64,000 nucleotides of DNA, taken from contig NZ_JBBMFD010000007.1 of NCBI RefSeq assembly GCF_040096205.1, positions 52,268-116,267 of the forward strand. Direction: 5' to 3'. Every line of letters starts with the position of its first letter. Within the stretch, counting starts at the first letter, position 1. The notes beneath the pieces were generated by a model. That model did not search any database, had not been told where the DNA came from, and was given only the letters and a program-made list of their open reading frames with translations. The stretch is from Solibaculum_A intestinale. Lineage in GTDB: Bacteria; Bacillota; Clostridia; Oscillospirales; Acutalibacteraceae. A program made the position numbers and the translations under genes. Shown one piece after another: positions 1 through 7,143 of this stretch.

Positions 1-299
1 TACATATTCGATCCCTTGGAGTTGATGGTCACGTGGATCAGATCGGTGACTTTGTTCTCCATGGCCTTCTTGTATTCCTCCACAAAGGCCACCGACGGCA
101 CATGCGAGGTGCTGGGAATGCTTTTGCAGTTTTCCAGGATGTCATAAAACTCCTGGTTGGTAAAATCTACCCGCTCCAAGTATTCTTTCCCTTCCACATT
201 GATGGGAATACTCATAACGGTAATGGAATACCGGCGCGCCAAATCCTCCGGGATATCGCACGCGGAATCAGTTAAAAAAGCGATTGTCTGATTTTCCAT
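1..299 (-). CDS. DegV family protein, N-terminal part (cut by window edge)
   Basis: Translating the minus strand from the ATG at 299 gives an uninterrupted frame that runs off the window after 99 residues. It begins MENQTIAFLTDSACDIPEDL, the DegV opening (TDSxxDIP), and carries the TSxPS-type motif (STSHVPS, near residue 64) that lines the fatty-acid pocket in this family. DegV proteins bind fatty acids, and in Gram-positives some act as FakB subunits that present them to FakA kinase. The start codon overlaps the trmL stop (TGATG), so translation is probably coupled to trmL. The C-terminal two thirds lie outside the window, so which DegV subgroup this is cannot be told. Confidence 0.85.
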   Translation of the reverse strand, partial: MENQTIAFLTDSACDIPEDLARRYSITVMSIPINVEGKEYLERVDFTNQEFYDILENCKSIPSTSHVPSVAFVEEYKKAMENKVTDLIHVTINSKGSNM

Positions 300-805
300 C
301 AAATGGAATCCTCCCAACGGTATTTCGTCAAATTTCCCGCAGACTGCAGCGACGGGAATCCCCATTGCCGCAGGGTTTCAAACACACCCACCGCCACCGC
401 ATTGGACAAGTTGAGGCTGCGCGCTCCCTCAATCATGGGCAGGCGCACGCAGCTTTCCGGATGGCGCACGAGCAATTCCTCCGGCAGCCCAGCCGTCTCC
501 TTACCAAACACCAGATATGTCCCGTCCGGGTAGGAAACATCCGTGTAAATCCGCGGGGCCTTGGTGGTAAAATAAAAAAACGGGCCGGCATTCTTCTGAA
601 AGAAATCCTCCAAATTGTCATAATAGGTGATATCCAGAAAGTGCCAGTAATCCAGGCCTGCCCGCTTGAGCTTGCGGTCATCAATGGCAAAGCCCAAGGG
701 CTTGACCAGATGCAACCGGGCACCCGTGGCTGCGCAGGTGCGGGAAATGTTCCCTGTATTCTGGGGAATTTCCGGCTCCACGAGCACGATATTCAAGACA
801 GCCAC
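299..805 (-). CDS. trmL: tRNA (cytidine/uridine-34-2'-O)-methyltransferase TrmL
   Basis: This 168-residue SPOUT (SpoU-type) methyltransferase methylates the ribose of wobble nucleotide 34 in tRNA-Leu isoacceptors in the family's characterised members. Visible motifs are NTGNISRTCAATGA near residue 16, the SAM-binding FGKETAGLP and the knot motif ARSLNLSNAVAVGVFE. Length fits TrmL (about 155-165 residues). I chose the GTG at 805 because an AAAGGGG ribosome binding site lies about 10 bases upstream and the protein then opens MAVLNIVLVEPEIPQNTGN, the usual TrmL start; an ATG 12 codons earlier has no such site. The stop overlaps the start of the downstream DegV gene. Confidence 0.92.
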   Translation of the reverse strand: MAVLNIVLVEPEIPQNTGNISRTCAATGARLHLVKPLGFAIDDRKLKRAGLDYWHFLDITYYDNLEDFFQKNAGPFFYFTTKAPRIYTDVSYPDGTYLVFGKETAGLPEELLVRHPESCVRLPMIEGARSLNLSNAVAVGVFETLRQWGFPSLQSAGNLTKYRWEDSI

Positions 806-941
806 TACAGTAAGACCCCTTTCGCCGCTAAGCCACGACAAATTACTTAGAATGTCAAACTATTTACTACCAATATATCACAGGAGTAAAGACATTGCAA
901 GTGGAAAAAATAAGACCACACAAATAAACGGAGGTGTTAGC

Positions 942-1118
942 ATGAGATCGAGCTCTGGTATGGTCAAAGGTGTGGTCACCGGTATGGCGGTCGGCGCGGT
1001 TGCCGGCATGGTTGGCGGCACGATGATGCGCAACAACAAGAACATCAAGAAGAAGGCCGGCAAAGCGCTCAAGACGCTGAACGGCGTCATCAGCAGCGTA
1101 CAGTATATGATGAAATAA
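942..1118 (+). CDS. Small glycine-rich membrane-anchored protein (YtxH-like)
   Basis: This 58-residue protein has a strong GGAGGTG site (930-936) before the ATG at 942. Residues 8-26 form one hydrophobic segment rich in small residues (VVTGMAVGAVAGMVGGTMM), followed by a lysine-rich stretch (NKNIKKKAGKALK) and a short amphipathic tail. This matches the look of YtxH-type envelope proteins of Firmicutes, which are single-pass and of unknown function. It is a lone gene closed by a very strong terminator. A longer in-frame opening from 666 is antisense to trmL and has no ribosome binding site, so I reject it. The family call is by resemblance only. Confidence 0.75.
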   Translation: MRSSSGMVKGVVTGMAVGAVAGMVGGTMMRNNKNIKKKAGKALKTLNGVISSVQYMMK

Positions 1119-1130
1119 GGCCCTGTTCGA

Positions 1131-1184
1131 AAGCAAAATGCGCGCAAAGCAGTTCCCTGCTTTGCGCGCATTTTGCTTTCTTTT
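1131..1184 (+). terminator. Rho-independent terminator
   Basis: A perfect 22-bp stem (1131-1152 with 1157-1178) closes a 4-base TTCC loop and is followed by a T-rich tail. It ends the small YtxH-like gene. Confidence 0.95.
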
Positions 1185-1305
1185 TCCACGCCGGCAGACA
1201 GGTGACGCAAAACCGGACGGAATTGCTCCTTCTCTGCCCCGCAGGCGTCATGCCCAGCCTCTGCTTTTCCTTTTTCCCTAGCTGTGCTATGATAAGAAAA
1301 ACGGA

Positions 1306-1758
1306 TTATTCCTGCGGCGGCTCATCCTCTCCCATGATTTGCAAGAGGTTTTCAAAAAAGCGGAGGTTATTCTCCATCATTGCCCTGCGCTGTTCCGGGC
1401 GCAGACGGTACATGGCGTTTTCCTCCCGCCTGGCAAGCTCTCCTAAAACTGTGTCGGCATATTCTTCTCCCTCAGGAGTGAGCATCAGGTTTTTATTTCG
1501 TTTGTCCAGCTCCATTACCTGCCGGACAAGCCATCCCTTGCGTTCAAAGCCGTTGAGAATGGTATGCACCGTTTGCTTGGGAAGCAGAAGCTGCTCGCAA
1601 ATTTGCTTCTGGGTACATCTGCCTTCTCCTTGAGCAATACAATATAAGACAAACATCGCATGCGAGGTCAAACCAAATCGTTTGGCCCACTGCTCATACA
1701 GATGCTTGAGACCGAACCAGATGTCATAATAAGGCTGCATCTCGGGATTTGCTTTCAT
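1306..1758 (-). CDS. MarR family transcriptional regulator
   Basis: This 150-residue protein has the MarR layout: N-terminal dimerisation helices, a winged helix-turn-helix at about residues 45-100 (CTQKQICEQLLLPKQTVHTI as recognition region, then the wing MELDKRNKNLMLTPEGEEYA) and a C-terminal helix. The AGGAGG site precedes the ATG at 1758. It is divergent from the cyclase-larE operon across a 183-bp intergenic region in which both promoters carry copies of the word GTTCCAATT. I infer that it represses itself and the operon and responds to a small ligand; the ligand is unknown. Confidence 0.92.
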   Translation of the reverse strand: MKANPEMQPYYDIWFGLKHLYEQWAKRFGLTSHAMFVLYCIAQGEGRCTQKQICEQLLLPKQTVHTILNGFERKGWLVRQVMELDKRNKNLMLTPEGEEYADTVLGELARREENAMYRLRPEQRRAMMENNLRFFENLLQIMGEDEPPQE

Positions 1759-1778
1759 ACATCCTCCTATTTCGCATC

Positions 1779-1824
1779 AATTGGAACTGCAATTCAATAT
1801 AGCAAATTCCTATTTTTCTGTCAA
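1779..1824 (-). promoter_or_regulatory. marR-type gene promoter with operator-like dyad
   Basis: On the minus strand TTGACA (1824-1819), a 17-base spacer and TATATT (1801-1796) form a near-consensus promoter. Just downstream, 1794-1779 reads AATTG-CAGTTC-CAATT, a 5-bp-arm dyad placed at the expected transcription start, where a bound MarR dimer would block initiation. Confidence 0.8.
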
Positions 1825-1853
1825 GCAAATTCTTTCTTTTTTTGCGTATATTT

Positions 1854-1883
1854 TTGACAAATATCGTTCCAATTTGGTCTATT
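1854..1883 (+). promoter_or_regulatory. Promoter of the cyclase-larE operon with operator-like dyad
   Basis: TTGACA (1854-1859) is followed after 18 bases by TCTATT (1878-1883). The spacer holds a dyad CAAAT...ATTTG (1858-1876) containing GTTCCAATT, the same word found at the divergent regulator promoter. This suggests common control by the MarR protein. Confidence 0.65.
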
Positions 1884-1941
1884 TTGCTTTCGCTTTCCTG
1901 ATAATTCCAATGCCCCCAATCACACACAGGAGGGATCCTCT

Positions 1942-2544
1942 ATGAAGATTATTGACATTTCCCATGAACTTTTACAGGCGCCCGTCTATCCGGGTGATCC
2001 CGTCCCCTCCCTGGAGCCCCTTTCCCGCATCGCTTTGGGGGACGCTTGCAATCTGACCGCCGCCCACCTCTGCCTGCACAACGCCACCCATGCCGACGCC
2101 CCCCTTCACTTTCTAGAGGACGAGGCCGACATTGCTTCCCTTCCGTTAGAGCCTTTTCTGGGCACCTGCCAGGTGATGACGGTAACAGGGCTTTTGACCG
2201 GCGCAGACATGGAACGGCTGGTGCCTACAGGCTGCAAGCGTTTGCTGCTGCGGGGGCTTGGGAAAGCCTTTCTGACCCAGAGCGCCGCCTTTGTCCTTGC
2301 GGACCTGGGGGTACGGCTGGTGGGCACCGATGCGCCCTCCATCGGCTCCCAGGAGGACGAGGCCGCGCCTCACAAAGAGCTGCTGGGTGCGGGTGTCATG
2401 ATCCTGGAAGGGCTGTCCCTTTCTCAAGTAAAGGACGGGGCCTATTTTCTCATTGCTCCGCCTGTTAAAATCGCTCAGGCGGACGGCGCACCGGTGCGCG
2501 CGCTGCTGCTTGATCAATTTTTCTGTTTTTCCAACGACGCATAA
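1942..2544 (+). CDS. Cyclase family protein (kynurenine formamidase-like metal-dependent hydrolase)
   Basis: This 200-residue protein belongs to the cyclase/KynB superfamily. It shows the YPGDP turn (16-20) and the metal-binding motif HNATHADAPLHF with H46, H50, D52 and H56, which bind zinc or manganese in the family. Members hydrolyse N-formylkynurenine, isatin or other amides and lactones. No tryptophan catabolic gene is nearby, so the substrate is unknown and I give no gene symbol. An AGGAGGG site precedes the ATG. It is the first gene of a two-gene operon; larE follows 12 bases after its stop, and a MarR repressor lies upstream. Confidence 0.85.
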   Translation: MKIIDISHELLQAPVYPGDPVPSLEPLSRIALGDACNLTAAHLCLHNATHADAPLHFLEDEADIASLPLEPFLGTCQVMTVTGLLTGADMERLVPTGCKRLLLRGLGKAFLTQSAAFVLADLGVRLVGTDAPSIGSQEDEAAPHKELLGAGVMILEGLSLSQVKDGAYFLIAPPVKIAQADGAPVRALLLDQFFCFSNDA

Positions 2545-2556
2545 GGAGGTTTCTCT

Positions 2557-3399
2557 GTGTCTTTCTTTGTCTACAATCGGCTGCTTTCCCGTCTCAAGGC
2601 CCTTTCCCGGGCAGCCGTTGCCTTCTCTGGAGGAACCGACTCCGCCTTTCTTCTCTTCGCCGCCAGAGAGGCCCTGGGCGCAGAAAATGTGCTTGCTTTG
2701 ACGGCCGACTCGGCCTTTTTTCCCCGGGAGGAGGCAGAAGGCGCCCGTGCCCTGGCGGCAAACCTTGGCATTCGCCAAGTGTTCGTATCGGCGGACCCGC
2801 TTTCGGACCCCCTCATTCGCCAAAACCCTCCCGATCGGTGTTACCACTGCAAAAAACGGCTCCTGTCCGTGCTGAAGCAACGCGCCCAAGCGGAAGGCTT
2901 TCCCTGCCTTTTAGACGGCAGCAACGCCGACGACGCGGGAGATTACCGGCCCGGCGCAAAAGCGGTCCGGGAGCTTCAAATTTTAAGCCCTTTGCAGGAA
3001 GCGGGGCTGAAAAAAGACGAGATCCGCGCCCTTTCTAAAGAATACGGCCTTGCCACCTGGGAGAAACCGGCCAGCGCCTGTCTCGCCTCCCGCATTCCCT
3101 ATGGAGAGCCGTTGACCATAGAAGCCCTCAGGCGGGTGGAGCAGGCGGAAGCATTCCTTCGTTCCCTCGGCTTTTCTCAGCTGCGGGTGAGGGCACATCA
3201 AAATCTTGCCCGCATCGAGGTCCCATTTGAAGAGCTGCAAGGGCTCATGGAAGCATGCAGGACAAACGGTATCGTTCCCATGCTGCGCTCCCTGGGATTT
3301 ACATACATAACCGCTGATCTTTCCGGGTATCGTATGGGTAGCATGAACGAAATTCTCCGGGAAAACCGGGACAATCCCCGGCTGGAAAATATTCGATAA
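2557..3399 (+). CDS. larE: ATP-dependent sacrificial sulfur transferase LarE
   Basis: This 280-residue PP-loop ATP pyrophosphatase has SGGTDS at residues 24-29 and the family motif SACLASRIPYG at 173-183. Cys175 matches the position of the cysteine that LarE of Lactiplantibacillus gives up as sulfur donor when building the nickel-pincer cofactor of lactate racemase. A YHCKK segment (96-100) is also present. The start is a GTG at 2557 behind AAGGAGG, which overlaps the stop of the cyclase gene. larA, larB and larC are absent from the window, so this copy may serve another sulfur-insertion reaction or partners elsewhere. Family assignment is firm; the pathway is open. Confidence 0.88.
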   Translation: MSFFVYNRLLSRLKALSRAAVAFSGGTDSAFLLFAAREALGAENVLALTADSAFFPREEAEGARALAANLGIRQVFVSADPLSDPLIRQNPPDRCYHCKKRLLSVLKQRAQAEGFPCLLDGSNADDAGDYRPGAKAVRELQILSPLQEAGLKKDEIRALSKEYGLATWEKPASACLASRIPYGEPLTIEALRRVEQAEAFLRSLGFSQLRVRAHQNLARIEVPFEELQGLMEACRTNGIVPMLRSLGFTYITADLSGYRMGSMNEILRENRDNPRLENIR

Positions 3400-3425
3400 A
3401 TTCAAGTACAGTTTACAGAATCTTG

Positions 3426-3454
3426 TTGACTAATGTAGGGGTAACAGGTACAAT
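3426..3454 (+). promoter_or_regulatory. Housekeeping promoter of the DUF1292 gene
   Basis: TTGACT (3426-3431), 17-base spacer, TACAAT (3449-3454), 37 bases before the start codon. Confidence 0.85.
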
Positions 3455-3491
3455 GGCTATAGGTTACCAAAATGAAATGGAGTGAGTATCG

Positions 3492-3815
3492 ATGGCAGAA
3501 GAGTACGGCCCCGACCTGATTACCGTGCTGGATGACGACGGCAACGAGCATCAATTTGAGCTCCTTGACGCAATCGAGACGGATGACGGGCGTTATGTGG
3601 CGCTGCTTCCGGTGATTGACGATCCTGCAGAAATGGTGGAATCAGACGGCGAGTTGATTATCCTGGAAGTGGGAGAGGAAAACGGCGAAGAAACGCTGGT
3701 TCCTATTGAAAGCGACGAGATGTTTGACAACATCGCGGCGATTTTCGAAGAGCGCTTGGCCGACCTGTTCGAGATCGAAGAAATGGAAACGCCCGGGACG
3801 GACGAAGAAGCATAA
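3492..3815 (+). CDS. DUF1292 domain protein (YrzB-like)
   Basis: This 107-residue acidic protein has the DUF1292 pattern: DLITVLDDDGNEHQFELLDA at residues 8-27, then a YVALLPV strand and DGELIILEV, with a Glu/Asp-rich tail. The family is widespread in Firmicutes (YrzB) and is usually a small beta-rich protein of unknown function. GGAGTGAG precedes the ATG. No terminator follows the stop; the next one lies beyond the structured RNA at 3825-4025, so read-through into that RNA is likely. Confidence 0.9.
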   Translation: MAEEYGPDLITVLDDDGNEHQFELLDAIETDDGRYVALLPVIDDPAEMVESDGELIILEVGEENGEETLVPIESDEMFDNIAAIFEERLADLFEIEEMETPGTDEEA

Positions 3816-3824
3816 GAACGGCTT

Positions 3825-4025
3825 CCTGCTTTGTTCGCGGACTATGGTTTTTTAACCCTACAAATGTATTCTCGGGAGCTTAGCTCTGCCGGGGGATTGC
3901 AGACCTCCCGGTCCTGCCTTTGTGCAGGATTGGATGAAGGGAGCGTGAAACCGGCAGGCGGGCACCCACCTGCTTTTTCGTAGGCAGGTTATACAAATCA
4001 TATTACGGCAAAGCGGGGCTTTTTT
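3825..4025 (+). ncRNA. ssrS: Structured RNA, probable 6S RNA
   Basis: The stretch lacks a credible reading frame but folds well. A closing stem pairs CCTGCTTTG (about 3827-3835) with CAAAGCGGG (about 4009-4017) and runs straight into a T6 tract. Inside are CTGCCGG/CCGGCAG, CCGGGGG/CCTCCCGG, a perfect TCCTGC/GCAGGA hairpin and CCTGC/GCAGG near the 3' end. Size of about 195 bases, the long rod-like plan with a terminal closing stem, and the position next to a yrzB-like gene fit 6S RNA, which binds sigma-A RNA polymerase by mimicking an open promoter. I could not align it to a model, so the name is provisional. Confidence 0.5.
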
Positions 4026-4029
4026 AAGA

Positions 4030-4072
4030 AAAAAGGCATTCCGACCGGAGTTTCCGGCCAGGATGCCTTTTC
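4030..4072 (+). terminator. Rho-independent terminator
   Basis: AAAAGGCAT.C pairs with G.ATGCCTTTT around an inner CCGGA/TCCGG stem, followed by TCTTATTTT. It backs up the T-tract at the end of the structured RNA. Confidence 0.85.
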
Positions 4073-4163
4073 TTATTTTCTCACTTTTCGAATAATTTCC
4101 TCTCCTTTGTGGAAAGCTAGGAACATGCGGCTTGCGCGCCGAACACAAATAAGGAGGGGACAT

Positions 4164-4514
4164 ATGAAAAAGCTGTTTTCCCGCATCGGCGGCGTTATCG
4201 TCGGGTTTATCAACGGCCTGCTGGGCGCGGGCGGCGGAATGCTGGCGGTCCCCCTCCTCTCCGCCTCCGGCCTTCCCACCCAAAAAGCCCACGCAACCTC
4301 TATCGCTGTCATCTTTCCCCTCTCCGCCTTTTCCGCCGCCCTTTACTTGGCGGACGGACGCGTCAATTTCTGGGACGCGGCTGTCTACCTTCCCTGGGGA
4401 CTGGGCGGTGCGCTGCTGGGCTCCTGGCTTCTCCCCCGCATTCCGTCCGGACTTCTGCGTAGGGTGTTCGGAATCTTCATCCTGTGGGCGGCCATCCGGC
4501 TGCTGCTGCGATGA
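4164..4514 (+). CDS. TSUP (TauE/SafE) transporter, N-terminal-type half protein
   Basis: This 116-residue membrane protein has about three to four hydrophobic segments and the TSUP signature GGVIVGFINGLLGAGGGMLA at residues 8-27. Full TSUP sulfite/organosulfonate permeases are about 250 residues with two such halves; here each half is its own gene. AAGGAGGGG precedes the ATG at 4164. Its stop overlaps the start of the second half (ATGA at 4511-4514), which implies coupled translation and a heteromeric transporter. The substrate is unknown. Confidence 0.85.
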   Translation: MKKLFSRIGGVIVGFINGLLGAGGGMLAVPLLSASGLPTQKAHATSIAVIFPLSAFSAALYLADGRVNFWDAAVYLPWGLGGALLGSWLLPRIPSGLLRRVFGIFILWAAIRLLLR

Positions 4515-4906
4515 ACGGGTGGTTTGGGATCGCGCTGGCCGGTATCCTGTCGGGAATGGCGGGGTCGATGGGACTGGGCGGCGGAACGGTGCTCCTGTTA
4601 TACCTGACCCTGTTCGCCGGCGTAGACCAGCTGACGGCCCAGGGAATCAACCTGATTTTCTTTCTGCCCATTGCGGTCTTAGCCTTGGTGCTGCACGGAC
4701 GGAATGGCCTGATTGCCTGGAAGGACGCCATTGCCATCGCCCTGCTGGGGCTGGCGGGCGCCGCTGCCGGCACCATTCTTTCCGGCTGGATCGACGGGGC
4801 CGTGTTACAAAAGATTTTCGCCGCAGGGCTTCTCTTCATCGGCTTTCGTGAACTCTTTCCGAAGGTCAAACGAAAAAAACCGGGAAGCCAGACGCATGAG
4901 CAATAG
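4511..4906 (+). CDS. TSUP (TauE/SafE) transporter, second half protein
   Basis: This 131-residue membrane protein repeats the TSUP motif (GILSGMAGSMGLGGGTVLLL, residues 11-30), then has membrane segments near 40-60 and 70-110 and a basic C-terminus (KVKRKKPGSQ). I start it at ATG 4511, which overlaps the stop of the first half, rather than at an ATG nine codons upstream with no ribosome binding site. Together the two genes equal one normal TSUP permease. Confidence 0.85.
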   Translation: MNGWFGIALAGILSGMAGSMGLGGGTVLLLYLTLFAGVDQLTAQGINLIFFLPIAVLALVLHGRNGLIAWKDAIAIALLGLAGAAAGTILSGWIDGAVLQKIFAAGLLFIGFRELFPKVKRKKPGSQTHEQ

Positions 4907-4920
4907 CTTCCTTTCCTATT

Positions 4921-4966
4921 AAAGAGCCGGGCCTTGTACCAAGAAAGGTACAAGGCCCGGCTCTTT
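4921..4966. terminator. Bidirectional terminator between convergent operons
   Basis: A perfect 20-bp stem (4921-4940 with 4947-4966) with a 6-base loop. A-run on the left and T-run on the right let it end both the TSUP pair and the minus-strand ABC operon. Confidence 0.95.
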
Positions 4967-4977
4967 TCCATTTTCGA

Positions 4978-6174
4978 TCAGCGGTCCTTTAAAATGCTCA
5001 CCGGATAGATTTTCCGGGTTTTTAAGGCTAAAAACAAATTGGACACCAGCACGATGCCTAATAAGCACAGGAAGGTTTCCACCTGCCGCATGGAAAAGAG
5101 CGGGACCACAATTTCTCCCACGCTGGAGGCGCGAAATTGTGTGGATAAAAAGGAAAAGACAAACTGATGAAACAAGAGCAGCGACACCGCTTCCCCGATC
5201 ACAAAGCCGGTCAGCGCGACGATCCCCGTCTCCAACCAGTTGAGGAAAAATAGGTGAGAATTGCGGTATCCGAACACCTTCATCAGCGCCGTTTGCTTTC
5301 TTTGGCTGGAAAGCTTCGCGGCAATCAGGGCGAATACCAGGAAAAACGCCACCGCCGATAAAATAGCCACGGCAATCTGGTAGATCAGAGTCATGGAGGC
5401 AATGGAACGCAGCTCGCCTTGGCCGGAAGTGTCCCGCAGCTGGACGCTGAATCCCTCTAACCTTAAGGCGTCCACCTGATCCTCAACCACCTTTACCCAT
5501 TTTTGTTCCTCCGCCACCACGCCGAACCGGTAATATCCGTCTCCATTTTTCCTGGGCTGGAGCTCCAGCAGTTCTCGCTGGGGAATATAGATCTGTGTGG
5601 TGGATTCCTTGTTTTCATAAGTTCCCACAACCCGGCAGCGGTAGATTTCTTCGCCGACCTGGAAGGTAAGCGTCTGGCCGATCAGGTCGGCGCCCTTCCA
5701 TACTTGTCTGGCCATGAACCCGCTGGTATATTCCACCCGGTCGGGTACCAGCGCTACCTGGGAATCTTCGTTGGAAATGCCGCTTCCCTCCACTGCCTTT
5801 GGGACAAACCCTTTCGGCGCGCTGGTGAGCACTACCTCCCTTGGTGCAAACTTTTCCCGGTCCTCTCCCGCAACGGAAAGGTCGTCAGCCGCATCATATG
5901 CCATGGCTACATAGGGAAGAGCGGATAACCGATCCAAGTACGTCTCATTGGTCCCTTTAGCTGCGTTTTCTCCTTCCGCCACTTCCACCAGCAGCTCCAA
6001 ATTAATCAGGAGACGACTCAGCGCCTGCTGCTGGTTTTGCAGAATGGAAAGGCTTCCGAAGGAAATGTCTACCGCACACGTGTAAACAGCAAGGATCAGT
6101 ATGAATATCACGGAATTTACGCGGCTGCGTATGACGCTCCTTCCAGAAATACCTATCATGCGTCCAACCGTCAT
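4978..6174 (-). CDS. ABC transporter permease (FtsX/MacB type)
   Basis: This 398-residue protein has the FtsX/MacB layout: an N-terminal membrane helix at about 20-42, a large extracytoplasmic domain (about 45-265), then three C-terminal membrane helices (about 270-295, 318-340, 370-390) ending KIYPVSILKDR. Such permeases do not form a classical channel but pass conformational change across the membrane to lipoproteins, peptides or the cell wall. It is the last gene of the operon ATPase - permease - lipoprotein - permease. The second permease at 7144-8433 has the same plan, so the transporter is probably a heterodimer. Confidence 0.85.
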   Translation of the reverse strand: MTVGRMIGISGRSVIRSRVNSVIFILILAVYTCAVDISFGSLSILQNQQQALSRLLINLELLVEVAEGENAAKGTNETYLDRLSALPYVAMAYDAADDLSVAGEDREKFAPREVVLTSAPKGFVPKAVEGSGISNEDSQVALVPDRVEYTSGFMARQVWKGADLIGQTLTFQVGEEIYRCRVVGTYENKESTTQIYIPQRELLELQPRKNGDGYYRFGVVAEEQKWVKVVEDQVDALRLEGFSVQLRDTSGQGELRSIASMTLIYQIAVAILSAVAFFLVFALIAAKLSSQRKQTALMKVFGYRNSHLFFLNWLETGIVALTGFVIGEAVSLLLFHQFVFSFLSTQFRASSVGEIVVPLFSMRQVETFLCLLGIVLVSNLFLALKTRKIYPVSILKDR

Positions 6175-6268
6175 GCTACCGCCTCCTTAAACCGCTGGAT
6201 TACACGGCTTTGTTTACTCCCTGCGCGCAGTATCCCGATCGAATTTTTCACGCGCTTGTGCAACGGCG

Positions 6269-7108
6269 TCAAAACAGCTCAAAGCGTCCGGTGGGATGGT
6301 CTTTATCCATCACATAATTCTCCTGAGGCCTTTCTGGAATTTCCACACCGGAACCTAGCTTGCTGAAATCAAATTGAACCTTCATATTCGATTTGGTTCC
6401 CTGCTCTTCATTATTGAAGACATAGTGGAAGGTAAGCTCTGTAGCATAACCATCCACAATTTTAATCACCGCTTGTGTATCCTCGCACTCTTGCCCTCCG
6501 AGACTCCAATCCATGCTATCCGGCAGAAGAGATTCTCCTTTCAGGGTGGCCGTGTAGACCGCGCTGCCGTCCTCCTGCTCGGTAAAGCTCCCCTGAATAA
6601 TCTGCGTTTCGTCAAACCGAGCGATCAACTGACGAAAATCAAAGGAAACAAGCACTTCTTCCAGGGTTCGCTCAAATTTTGTCGCGGTCGTTTTTGTTGC
6701 GCTGAATTCCCCGTCACGAAACTGCGTGGGGTCTGCAATGACATACACAAAACCATCCTCATACCAATAACGCGCTTTGGTTTGTGCCCAAACCGGGCTT
6801 TCATATTTAAGGAGACTCTCGACGTAATATCTGGTTTCTCCCTGCTCCGTAAGAAAGGATTCAGTAAATTCAATGATCCCATGTGAGTTTGCATCTTCCA
6901 TGCCGATTTCTCCCGGGTCCATTCCAAATTCGTCTCCTTCAAACCAGGAGTCGATAATTCCGTCTACTTGGAAGGTTTCCAGCGCCAAGGTTTTGTCCAG
7001 CGCTGCCAGAGCGGCGCCATAGTCCCCCTTGGAATTGCAGGAGGTAGCACAACCCGCCGCCAGGCAAACCGCCAACAGCAATGCCAGCCACCCATTTGCT
7101 TTTTTCAT
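6269..7108 (-). CDS. Lipoprotein of unknown function linked to ABC operon
   Basis: A 279-residue protein with signal peptide MKKANGWLALLLAVCLAAGC; the lipobox LAAGC gives a lipidated Cys20. The mature part is rich in acidic residues and beta-strand patterns (YWYEDGFVYVIAD, SAVYTATLKGESLL). This resembles the DUF6612-like/LolA-like secreted lipoproteins of Firmicutes, but I cannot name the family. I start at ATG 7108 behind a GAGAGGAGAGGG stretch; the longer frame to 7321 lacks a signal peptide and overlaps the permease gene. Placed between two FtsX-type permeases, it is probably the extracytoplasmic partner of the transporter. Confidence 0.8.
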   Translation of the reverse strand: MKKANGWLALLLAVCLAAGCATSCNSKGDYGAALAALDKTLALETFQVDGIIDSWFEGDEFGMDPGEIGMEDANSHGIIEFTESFLTEQGETRYYVESLLKYESPVWAQTKARYWYEDGFVYVIADPTQFRDGEFSATKTTATKFERTLEEVLVSFDFRQLIARFDETQIIQGSFTEQEDGSAVYTATLKGESLLPDSMDWSLGGQECEDTQAVIKIVDGYATELTFHYVFNNEEQGTKSNMKVQFDFSKLGSGVEIPERPQENYVMDKDHPTGRFELF

Positions 7109-7143
7109 TGAGCACCCTCTCCTCTCACAACAAAAGCTAAACT

